A stretch of 64,000 nt of DNA from Vibrio orientalis CIP 102891 = ATCC 33934 (GTDB taxonomy: Bacteria > Pseudomonadota > Gammaproteobacteria > Enterobacterales > Vibrionaceae). Below, in pieces: positions 57,249 to 64,000 of the stretch (positions within the stretch are counted from its first letter, which is position 1; every line of letters starts with the position of its first letter). Under the pieces are notes generated by a model, which was not told the origin of the DNA, ran no database searches, and saw only the letters and a program-made list of their open reading frames with translations. The DNA lies in the NCBI RefSeq assembly GCF_000176235.1, contig NZ_ACZV01000002.1, positions 1 to 64,000 of the forward strand. Reading direction: 5' to 3'. The position numbers and the translations under genes were made by a program.

Positions 57249-57944
57249 ATGAACGTGTTTTCTAAAGTTGCAGCAGCGCTGTCACTCTCTGCGATAAGTT
57301 TCGTCTCTTTGGCGTCTAGCCCGGACTTCCCGCATCTCTCGACAACAGGGTATGGAGAAGTTGTAGCTAAGCCAGATATGGCGCAATTCTCAGTTAAAGT
57401 TGTCGACTCAACCATGACCGCTGAACAGGCGAAGCAATCAGTGGACGACAGTGTTACGGCATTTTTAAAGGCTCTAAATAATGAAGGTGTTGCGAGCGGA
57501 GATATCGCTAGCTCAAACCTCTACATAACACCGCAATACCACTATCCAAAGGAAGGCAAACCTGAGCTTGTTGGCTACCGAGCATCACGCAGCATTACCG
57601 TGACGGTTGACGATCTCGCTGATCTCAATCGTTATTTAGACCTAGCACTGAATTCAGGCATTAATCAGGTCGACAATATTCAGTTGAAGGTAAAAGACCA
57701 AGCGACGTATCAGCAACAAGCGCGTATGGAAGCGATTAAAGACGCAAATAGCAAAGCGGAGTCCCTCGCTAAAGGGTTCGGTAAAGAGATTAATGGCGTG
57801 TGGCGTATCGACTACAATATGTCGGGGAGTCAGCCAATTTTGATGCGCTCGATGGCGATGGACGCAAGAACAGAATCAAACAGTTACCAAGATTCAAGTA
57901 TTGTGATTCGTGACCGCGTCGATGTGATTTACAAGTTAGATTAA
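57249..57944 (+). CDS. yggE: SIMPL-domain (DUF541) protein YggE
   Basis: The 231-residue precursor has a signal peptide (1-22, ending SLA) and a SIMPL/DUF541 domain starting STTGYGEVVAKPDMA (about 33-47). YggE is a periplasmic protein linked to lower oxidative stress in E. coli; the biochemical role is not known. Its place next to argO/argP is conserved. Confidence 0.94.
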   Translation: MNVFSKVAAALSLSAISFVSLASSPDFPHLSTTGYGEVVAKPDMAQFSVKVVDSTMTAEQAKQSVDDSVTAFLKALNNEGVASGDIASSNLYITPQYHYPKEGKPELVGYRASRSITVTVDDLADLNRYLDLALNSGINQVDNIQLKVKDQATYQQQARMEAIKDANSKAESLAKGFGKEINGVWRIDYNMSGSQPILMRSMAMDARTESNSYQDSSIVIRDRVDVIYKLD

Positions 57945-57969
57945 ACCTTGGTTGAGTAGACATAGATAG

Positions 57970-57998
57970 AAAAAATCGAGCATCAAGCTCGATTTTTT
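57970..57998. terminator. bidirectional terminator between yggE and the GntR gene
   Basis: AAAAATCGAGC and GCTCGATTTTT pair around ATCAA between convergent genes. Confidence 0.9.
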
Positions 57999-58009
57999 GT
58001 TTGTTATCT

Positions 58010-58669
58010 TTACGCTGCCGATTCTATTATCTGTTGGATCTGCTCTTTAGTTCGATTGAGGTGAATATCCAATCTCTCGGCTGCTTTTTCTGCATCTTTA
58101 GCCAGGGCTAACTTCATGATTATCTCGTATTCATCTAAGTTAATCGCGCTATTATCTAAACCATTCACAGCTGCGTAGTAACGGTAGCGCTTCGCTTGGT
58201 TTATCAGGTCGTTAAAGAAGTTCAGCATGTTTTTAGAGACGGCGCCTTCAAGTAGAGAGATATGGAACTGATGCTGACGCTCTTCCCATTCTGCCCAGCC
58301 AACGTCTTCTTGAGATAGCTTGATACGTGATAATTTATGGAATGAGGTGAGTAGTTCAAGCTCCCAACTTTCGTCACCAGCTGTAATCGCTTGTTTAATC
58401 AGTGCGGATGCAACGAATCTTAAACTATCGTAAAGATCGGTTAATTCGCCAATCGAGACTGGTGCAACCCAGCATCCTTTTTGTGGCTCAAGGCAAACGT
58501 ATTTTGTCCAAGAAAGTTGTACTAAGGCCTCACGAATCGGTGAAGCGCCAACCGCGTATCTCTGTTTCAAATCGGCCACAACAAGCTTTTGACCAGGTAG
58601 AAGCACTCCATTCAAAATATCTTGCTGGATCATTCTGGATACTTTGTCAGTTAACGTTGGACTTGACAC
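58010..58669 (-). CDS. GntR/FadR-type (FCD) transcriptional regulator
   Basis: The 219-residue regulator has an N-terminal winged HTH (about 5-72; ILNGVLLPGQKLVVADLKQRY, GASPIREALVQLS) and an all-helical FCD ligand domain (about 78-210), whose metal histidines are likely among HQFHISLL and the late HLNR. The usual wing sequence GFRVAPVS is GCWVAPVS here. The GTG at 58669 is chosen because GAGGAA lies six bases before it; longer starts run through the pykF terminator. No target operon is adjacent, so its ligand is unknown. Confidence 0.87.
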   Translation of the reverse strand: MSSPTLTDKVSRMIQQDILNGVLLPGQKLVVADLKQRYAVGASPIREALVQLSWTKYVCLEPQKGCWVAPVSIGELTDLYDSLRFVASALIKQAITAGDESWELELLTSFHKLSRIKLSQEDVGWAEWEERQHQFHISLLEGAVSKNMLNFFNDLINQAKRYRYYAAVNGLDNSAINLDEYEIIMKLALAKDAEKAAERLDIHLNRTKEQIQQIIESAA

Positions 58670-58793
58670 GTTGCGTTCCTCATTTGCGCACAGAGATTGG
58701 CGATATAAAATCGATATAAATTTAACGGTATGAGATACCGTGGTCGATATTGATAATACAGCGTACTGAATATGTGAGCAAGAAAGAAATACA

Positions 58794-58821
58794 AAAAAAG
58801 AGGGCATAAGCCCTCTTTTTA
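58794..58821 (-). terminator. terminator of pykF
   Basis: AAAGAGGGC and GCCCTCTTT pair around a short loop; the minus-strand U run is seven residues. Confidence 0.9.
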
Positions 58822-58848
58822 TTTAATTGAGTAATTTACTCTAATTAA

Positions 58849-60261
58849 TTATAGAACGTGTACAGACGCAGTGTTTGTTGTGCCTGAAGCAACTAGTGCA
58901 CCAGAAACCATAACTACGATGTCACCCTTGTTACCAAGGCCAGATTCTAGAGCGATTTCTTTACCCGCTACGTAGAATGCGTCAGTGCTTTCGATTGAAT
59001 CAACAACCACTGGAGTCACACCTTTAGTAAGAACTAGCTGTGCAGCAGTCTTAGTGTTAGTTGTTAGTGCAATGATGTTTGCAGTTGGGAAGTATTTACG
59101 TACCGAACGTGCAGACTTACCGCCTTCAGTTGCAACAACAATCAGTGGAGCAGCTAGTTTTTCAGCTGTGTCTACTGCACCTTTACATACCGCTTCAGTG
59201 ATACGTAGGCGTGGGCTGTCTAGACGAGAACCTAGTTCAGCTTTAAGAGCTGAATCAGTGCGGTTCGCGATTTGAGCCATGATAGTTACTGCTTCAACAG
59301 GGTATTTACCTTTCGCTGTTTCACCAGAAAGCATTACAGCATCAGTACCGTCCATTACTGCGTTAGCAACGTCGCCAGCTTCAGCACGAGTAGGGCGTGG
59401 GTTGTTGATCATAGAATCAAGCATTTGAGTTGCTGTGATAACCATCTTACGTGCGCGGTTACACTTCTCGATCATCATCTTCTGCGCGAAGATTACTTCT
59501 TCAGCAGGGATTTCAACACCTAGGTCACCACGAGCAACCATGATGCCGTCAGAAAGCTCTAGGATCTCGTCGAAGTTATCAACACCTTCTTGGTTTTCGA
59601 TCTTAGAAATGATGTGGATGTTCTCGCCGCCGTTTGCAGTTAGAACTTCACGGATTTCTTGAACGTCAGATGCTTTACGGATGAAAGATGCTGCAACGAA
59701 GTCAACGCCTTGCTCACAACCAAATTTAAGGTCGTTCTTATCTTTTTCAGATAGAGCAGGTAGGTTTACAGAAACGCCTGGTAGGTTAACACCTTTGTTT
59801 TCGCCAAGTGCACCGTTGTTAAGTACTTTACACTTAACTTCAGCGTCAGTTGTAGAGATAACTTCCATTTCGATTAGGCCGTCATCTACAAGGATAGTGT
59901 TACCAGCGTTTAGGTCAGCAGCAAAACCAGCGTAAGTTACTGCAACTTTGTCTTTGTTACCAACAACTGTTGTGTCAGTTGTGAAAGTGAACTCTTGGCC
60001 CGCTACTAGATCAACGTCGTCGCCGTTCTCTAGTTTGATAGTGCGGATTTCTGGACCTTTAGTATCTAGTAGGATAGCTAGTTGCTTACCAGACTCTTCC
60101 ATAACTTTACGGAAGTTCGCGATACGAGTGCCGTGCTCTTCATAGTCACCGTGAGAGAAGTTCAGGCGCATTACGTTCATGCCTGCATTTACTAGTTCAG
60201 TTAGCTTCTCTACAGATTCAGTTTTAGGGCCAATCGTACATACGATTTTGGTCTTTTTCAT
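58849..60261 (-). CDS. pykF: pyruvate kinase
   Basis: The 470-residue enzyme makes pyruvate and ATP from [18 protein letters not shown] is the N-terminus, [17 protein letters not shown] contains the catalytic lysine, and [12 protein letters not shown] and [15 protein letters not shown] form the active site. Length and start match type I (PykF, fructose-bisphosphate-activated). The ATG at 60261 follows GGAGAG; the frame is open 26 residues further without similarity. Strong codon bias. Confidence 0.96.
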   Translation of the reverse strand: MKKTKIVCTIGPKTESVEKLTELVNAGMNVMRLNFSHGDYEEHGTRIANFRKVMEESGKQLAILLDTKGPEIRTIKLENGDDVDLVAGQEFTFTTDTTVVGNKDKVAVTYAGFAADLNAGNTILVDDGLIEMEVISTTDAEVKCKVLNNGALGENKGVNLPGVSVNLPALSEKDKNDLKFGCEQGVDFVAASFIRKASDVQEIREVLTANGGENIHIISKIENQEGVDNFDEILELSDGIMVARGDLGVEIPAEEVIFAQKMMIEKCNRARKMVITATQMLDSMINNPRPTRAEAGDVANAVMDGTDAVMLSGETAKGKYPVEAVTIMAQIANRTDSALKAELGSRLDSPRLRITEAVCKGAVDTAEKLAAPLIVVATEGGKSARSVRKYFPTANIIALTTNTKTAAQLVLTKGVTPVVVDSIESTDAFYVAGKEIALESGLGNKGDIVVMVSGALVASGTTNTASVHVL

Positions 60262-60628
60262 GGAAGATACTCTCCGGTCGATAATAGTTACAATTTGAAA
60301 GTCGGTTATTGGTCTGAAGCCAAAGCTATTTTTAGGCATTTTGTGCCTGCCAACTTATAAAAATAGCCAGTTGTGTTGTTAGCTCCAGAACTGAAAGTCT
60401 TTCATAAGTTTAGTCATTTTATGACCAACTTATTGGGATTTAATGCCGTATTTGTGTGACAAAACTAGGATATAGACGCTAGGTTGCAAAAAAATAACGG
60501 TCAATTCTGTAATTTTTTTTCTTTTCGGTTGCGAATTCTACCACCGAATCATTTCAATATCACTGCTTAACATTTGTCTTAGGACAAGGTTTTATCGCTA
60601 TTTATTAATTTTTTGGATCGAAATAAAT
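60262..60628. other. pykF/DeoR-gene divergent intergenic region
   Basis: No gene is seen. It is AT-rich and must hold the pykF promoter. Two small palindromes are visible: GTCATTTTATGAC (60413-60425) and TTGTCTTAGGACAA (60574-60587). No regulator can be named for either. Confidence 0.45.
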
Positions 60629-60635
60629 GGACTTA

Positions 60636-60677
60636 AAAGTTTCGACTTGACTATAATAACTTTCAGTTCGAAACTTT
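60636..60677 (+). promoter_or_regulatory. probable operator/promoter of the DeoR-family gene and glmS
   Basis: AAAGTTTCGA (60636-60645) and TCGAAACTTT (60668-60677) are perfect inverted repeats separated by 22 bases. A consensus -10 box TATAAT lies between them at 60652-60657. Extra TCGAAA half-sites occur at 60618 and at the start of the coding region (60695). The layout suggests repression by the DeoR-family protein encoded just downstream. Confidence 0.6.
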
Positions 60678-60691
60678 AAAGTGTTAATTAA

Positions 60692-61453
60692 ATGTCGAAA
60701 CGAAACACTCAGCTAAGAAGACACACTATATCCAACCTAGTCAACGAGCAAGGTGAGGTGAGCGTTGAGGCTCTGTCTGCTCAGTTTGAAACATCTGAGG
60801 TCACGATTAGAAAGGATCTTGCCTCTCTTGAAAAAAATGGCCAGTTGCTTCGCCGTTATGGAGGTGCAATCGCACTACCCAAAGAAGTGGTGAGTGACGA
60901 AATGAGTGAAAATGTTTCGATTCGAAAGAATGAGCTGGCACAAGCTGCTGCCAAATTGATTCGTGAACATAATCGAATTGTTATTGATAGTGGTAGTACA
61001 ACCGGGGCATTGATTAAACAGCTTGATGGCATGAATGGACTGGTTGTGATGACTAATTCACTCAATGTCGCTAATGCCCTTAATGAGCTAGAAAGTGAAC
61101 CTACGTTATTAATGACAGGGGGGACTTGGGATGCACATTCTGAGTCTTTCCAAGGGCAAGTTGCTGAATCTGTTCTACGATCATATGACTTTGACCAATT
61201 ATTTATTGGCGCCGATGGGGTCGATTTAGACCGAGGTACCACTACCTTTAATGAGTTAGTTGGCCTTAGCAAAGTCATGGCGGAAGTGTCACGTGAAGTG
61301 ATTGTGATGGTGGAGTCAGAAAAAATCGCTCGAAAGATCCCAAACCTAGAACTTGCCTGGGACGCGATCGATATCTTAATTACAAATAAAGACTTAGAGC
61401 CTGAGTACAAACAAAAAATCGAATCTCATGGCATCAAAGTAATTTGCGCATAA
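60692..61453 (+). CDS. DeoR-family transcriptional regulator upstream of glmS
   Basis: A 253-residue regulator with an N-terminal HTH_DeoR (about 6-60; LSAQFETSEVTIRKDLASLE and the RRYGGA turn) and a DeoR C-terminal sensor domain (about 75-235) with IDSGSTTGAL and FIGADGVDLDRG, which binds phosphorylated sugars in the family. It lies 77 bases before glmS in the same direction with no terminator between, so it probably regulates amino-sugar synthesis in response to a hexosamine phosphate. The ribosome site is weak. Confidence 0.9.
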   Translation: MSKRNTQLRRHTISNLVNEQGEVSVEALSAQFETSEVTIRKDLASLEKNGQLLRRYGGAIALPKEVVSDEMSENVSIRKNELAQAAAKLIREHNRIVIDSGSTTGALIKQLDGMNGLVVMTNSLNVANALNELESEPTLLMTGGTWDAHSESFQGQVAESVLRSYDFDQLFIGADGVDLDRGTTTFNELVGLSKVMAEVSREVIVMVESEKIARKIPNLELAWDAIDILITNKDLEPEYKQKIESHGIKVICA

Positions 61454-61530
61454 ACAGATAAACGAATTTAAAAACTTACCGAATATGGCCTTTGCTTGCT
61501 GCCAGTCGGAATTGAGAAATGGAGTAAAAC

Positions 61531-63363
61531 ATGTGTGGAATTGTTGGTGCGGTAGCACAGCGTGATGTAGCAGAAATTTTAGTCGAAGGTCTACGTCGCT
61601 TAGAGTACCGCGGTTATGACTCTGCGGGGGTTGCCGTTGTTGATGGCGAGTCAAACTTAACCCGTGTGCGTCGTTTGGGCAAAGTTCAAGAGCTTGCTGA
61701 TGCTGTCGAACAAGCGAATGTGCTTGGCGGAACTGGTATCGCTCATACGCGTTGGGCAACACACGGTGAACCTTCTGAAGCGAATGCTCACCCACACATG
61801 TCTGGTGATATTGCCGTTGTGCACAATGGCATCATTGAGAACCATGAAGAGCTCCGTGAACTTCTCAAATCACGCGGTTACGTATTTCAGTCTCAAACGG
61901 ATACAGAAGTCATTGCTCACCTAGTTGAGTGGGAACTGCGTACGTCTGAAACTCTAGTTGAAGCATTCCAGAAAACCGCTCAGCAGCTTGAGGGTGCATA
62001 CGGTACCGTTGCGCTAGATCGTAAAGATCCTTCGCGCATCGTCGTTGCCCGTTCTGGTAGCCCAATTGTGATTGGTTTCGGTGTCGGAGAAAATTTCCTT
62101 GCTTCTGACCAATTAGCTCTGCTTAACGTAACTCGCCGCTTTATGTATTTAGAAGAAGGTGATGTGGCAGAGGTTACCCGTCGCGAAGTGACGGTATTTG
62201 ATGCGACAGGTGAGCGTGTTGAACGTGAAATTACTGAATCAAACGCTGAGCATGATGCGGGTGATAAAGGCCAATACCGCCACTTTATGCAGAAAGAGAT
62301 CTACGAGCAACCAACCGCATTAATCAACACAATGGAAGGCCGTATTACGGCAGATTCTGTTGTGACGGAAGCTATTGGCGTGAATGCCGCAGAAATTCTA
62401 AGCAAGGTTGAACACGTACAGATCGTAGCATGTGGTACCTCTTACAATGCCGGTATGACCGCGCGTTACTGGTTCGAAGACATTGCAGGTGTGAGCTGTG
62501 ATGTAGAAATTGCTTCTGAGTTCCGTTACCGCAAGTTCGTCACGCGTCCAAACAGCCTGCTTATTACTCTGTCTCAGTCTGGTGAAACGGCGGATACTTT
62601 AGCGGCCCTTCGCCTAGCCAAAGAGAAAGGCTACATGGCGGCCATGACAATTTGTAACGTGGCGGGCTCTTCGTTGGTTCGTGAGTCGGACTTTGCCTTT
62701 ATGACTCGCGCTGGGGTGGAGATCGGTGTGGCGTCAACGAAAGCGTTCACGACTCAGCTTTCTGCACTTCTTATGCTAGTAACAGCACTAGGTAAACAAC
62801 AAAGCCGTATCAGCAAAGAGAAAGAGCAAGAGATTGTGGAAGCACTTCACGCGCTACCGAAGCAAATTAATGCAGCTTTATCTTTTGAAAAAGAAATTGA
62901 AGAACTCGCGACAGATTTTGCCGATAAACACCACACTTTATTCCTTGGTCGCGGCGAGTTCTATCCAATTGCGATGGAAGCGTCACTCAAGCTAAAAGAG
63001 ATTTCATACATTCACGCTGAAGCCTACGCTGCCGGTGAATTGAAACACGGTCCTCTGGCATTGATTGATGCAGACATGCCAGTCGTGGTTGTCGCACCGA
63101 GCAATGAGCTATTAGAAAAGTTGAAATCTAACGTAGAAGAAGTACGCGCTCGTGGCGGTTTGCTTTATGTGTTTGCTGATGCGGAAGCGGGTTTTCAAGC
63201 GGATGAAACAATGAAAATCATCACTATGCCGCATGTGAGTGATATAACTGCACCTATCTACTATACGATTCCAATGCAGTTGCTATCTTACTATGTCGCT
63301 TTAATCAAAGGGACGGATGTCGATCAACCTCGTAATTTAGCCAAAGCGGTAACCGTTGAGTAA
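61531..63363 (+). CDS. glmS: glutamine-fructose-6-phosphate aminotransferase
   Basis: The 610-residue enzyme makes glucosamine-6-phosphate for peptidoglycan and LPS. The N-terminal glutaminase domain begins MCGIVGA, where the cysteine becomes the N-terminal nucleophile, and two SIS isomerase domains follow (about 285-425 and 460-600; [29 protein letters not shown]). GGAG precedes the ATG. It is probably co-transcribed with the DeoR-family regulator. RapZ, the GlcN6P sensor that controls glmS in E. coli, is encoded at 11059-11922. Confidence 0.98.
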   Translation: MCGIVGAVAQRDVAEILVEGLRRLEYRGYDSAGVAVVDGESNLTRVRRLGKVQELADAVEQANVLGGTGIAHTRWATHGEPSEANAHPHMSGDIAVVHNGIIENHEELRELLKSRGYVFQSQTDTEVIAHLVEWELRTSETLVEAFQKTAQQLEGAYGTVALDRKDPSRIVVARSGSPIVIGFGVGENFLASDQLALLNVTRRFMYLEEGDVAEVTRREVTVFDATGERVEREITESNAEHDAGDKGQYRHFMQKEIYEQPTALINTMEGRITADSVVTEAIGVNAAEILSKVEHVQIVACGTSYNAGMTARYWFEDIAGVSCDVEIASEFRYRKFVTRPNSLLITLSQSGETADTLAALRLAKEKGYMAAMTICNVAGSSLVRESDFAFMTRAGVEIGVASTKAFTTQLSALLMLVTALGKQQSRISKEKEQEIVEALHALPKQINAALSFEKEIEELATDFADKHHTLFLGRGEFYPIAMEASLKLKEISYIHAEAYAAGELKHGPLALIDADMPVVVVAPSNELLEKLKSNVEEVRARGGLLYVFADAEAGFQADETMKIITMPHVSDITAPIYYTIPMQLLSYYVALIKGTDVDQPRNLAKAVTVE

Positions 63364-63383
63364 ATAGGAGTTAGTCGTAAATC

Positions 63384-63410
63384 AAAGCGGTGCAAAGGCA
63401 TCGCTTTTTT
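63384..63410 (+). terminator. terminator of glmS
   Basis: AAAGCGGTGC and GCATCGCTTT pair (one G-U) around AAAG, then six T residues. Confidence 0.88.
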
Positions 63411-63890
63411 GTTGGCTTATTTATAATAATAAGAGCATTACCCTGAGGCTTTGCTCTTAGAAGTTTCAATCACTTGTCATTGACCACTGCACAATCAGGT
63501 TTACACTCCAACCAAGCACATCGCGGTGTGGATCAGTTAGGGAAATGGAGTCGCTGATTTGCTGATAGATTAGATATTAAGTGGCATGGCGCGATCAATT
63601 CACTTTTTTTAGTGGGTTGAAATCTCTCTTTTTCCCTTGTTAACAACCTCTTATCCGTTTGAATTCTATGTAAATTAGCCTATACAGGCGATGTTTTCGG
63701 TAGATGTTACAGAATCTTACTTACGGTTGTTTTCGTTCATCAATCATTGTTTTCTTGACCACTGCTTTTTTATAGAAGTGACGGCTTCGTTAACCTTCGA
63801 TTTTTGGTATTTTCGCGCTTTTTAGCGTCAAAAAACTGGATGTTGTCATCAGAAGCGTCAATTTTTCGAATATATAGAATAGGGATATAT
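63411..63890. other. 480-base non-coding stretch after glmS
   Basis: No gene is supported on either strand. A weak inverted repeat AAGAGCA/TGCTCTT (63431-63458) lies near the left end without a T run. The right part is presumably the promoter region of the gene starting at 63891. A small RNA cannot be excluded. Confidence 0.45.
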
Positions 63891-64000
63891 ATGGGCCAGT
63901 GGTTAGGTCGACTCAAACTTTCTCAATTGATTATTGGGGCGTTAGTTTTTATCGGTGTAGTGCCTGCGGTGATTCTAGGCATGAACTCTGTGTGGTTAAG
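63891..64000 (+). CDS. membrane protein, N-terminal fragment cut by the window end
   Basis: An ATG after TAGGGATATAT opens a frame that runs to the window end (36 residues visible). The start MGQWLGRLKLSQ is followed by a hydrophobic helix (LIIGALVFIGVVPAVILG, about 13-30). The pattern of a basic start plus one helix is common in membrane sensors such as chemoreceptors and GGDEF proteins, but the family cannot be told from this part. Confidence 0.5.
   Translation, partial: MGQWLGRLKLSQLIIGALVFIGVVPAVILGMNSVWL

Noticed and set aside
58670..58807. Upstream extension of the GntR regulator
   Set aside because: It runs through the pykF terminator and promoter region, while a GTG with a strong ribosome site lies at 58669.
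58985..60145. Several frames opposite pykF
   Set aside because: Shadows of a strongly codon-biased gene; composition is serine/threonine-rich and meaningless.
60262..60628. HexR-type site upstream of pykF
   Set aside because: A TGTAAT half-site is visible but no convincing inverted partner at the right distance was found.
60856..61410. 184-codon frame opposite the DeoR-family gene
   Set aside because: Fully contained in a conserved gene on the other strand; no ribosome site and no recognisable domain.
61454..61530. glmS ribozyme or small-RNA target in the glmS leader
   Set aside because: The 77-base leader is too short for the Gram-positive glmS ribozyme, and no GlmZ-like pairing partner can be checked inside this window.

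Overview
The window is chromosomal DNA of a gammaproteobacterium, almost certainly a Vibrio or a close relative. The evidence is protein-level resemblance to Vibrio housekeeping genes, the gene order metK / tkt-epd-pgk-fbaA-mscS-argO-argP-yggE, the rpoN and mla clusters, adjacent pilT-pilU, and a rRNA operon tail carrying tRNA-Asp. No prophage, integron, insertion sequence, CRISPR array or secretion cluster is visible. Nearly all of it is core genome, so the unusual points are small modules, regulatory sites and repeats.

Layout. 1-526: end of a rRNA operon (23S tail, 5S, tRNA-Asp, a tRNA-like scar, three terminators). 615-3168: FIST protein plus PAS-GGDEF diguanylate cyclase. 3315-10664: DedA protein, Na+/H+ antiporter, metH with a MetJ operator, mgtE. 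10777-18465 (minus): envelope and nitrogen-PTS cluster yrbG-kdsD-kdsC-lptC-lptA-lptB-rpoN-hpf-ptsN-rapZ-npr. 18710-23293 (plus, divergent): mlaFEDCB-ibaG-murA, then plsC. 24226-25567: an ODP-like diiron beta-lactamase-fold protein overlapping a tiny soluble protein that carries a chemoreceptor tip. 25721-28796: two related tRNA clusters (Asn, Thr, Phe) flanking a Cache chemoreceptor gene. 28900-31453: mltC-yggX-mutY. 31651-45821: trmB, glsB, hemW-rdgB-DUF4426-yggU-yggT-proC-yggS, divergent pilT-pilU, then ruvX-yqgE-gshB-rsmE-endA-sprT and a DUF2189 membrane protein. 46095-57944: metK, divergent tkt, and the glycolytic string epd, pgk, fbaA, followed by mscS, a YbaK/ProX deacylase, argO/argP and yggE. 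58010-63363: GntR regulator, pykF, DeoR-family regulator and glmS. The window ends inside a new membrane-protein gene.

How the genes work together. Lipopolysaccharide (kdsC/D, lptA/B/C), outer-membrane lipid asymmetry (mla), peptidoglycan (murA, glmS, mltC) and phospholipid (plsC) genes make up an envelope block. metH and metK share perfect MetJ boxes, linking methionine synthesis and S-adenosylmethionine formation. tkt and fbaA share an identical 10-mer, AAACGTTTGC, that looks like a LacI/PurR-type operator. The DeoR-family gene upstream of glmS has a perfect inverted repeat bracketing its -10 box, suggesting autoregulated control of amino-sugar synthesis.

The best candidates for little-described biology are the ODP/mini-chemoreceptor pair, the FIST/diguanylate-cyclase pair (probably NosP-type), a tRNA-Phe copy with two compensatory acceptor-stem changes, and the shared operator at tkt and fbaA.
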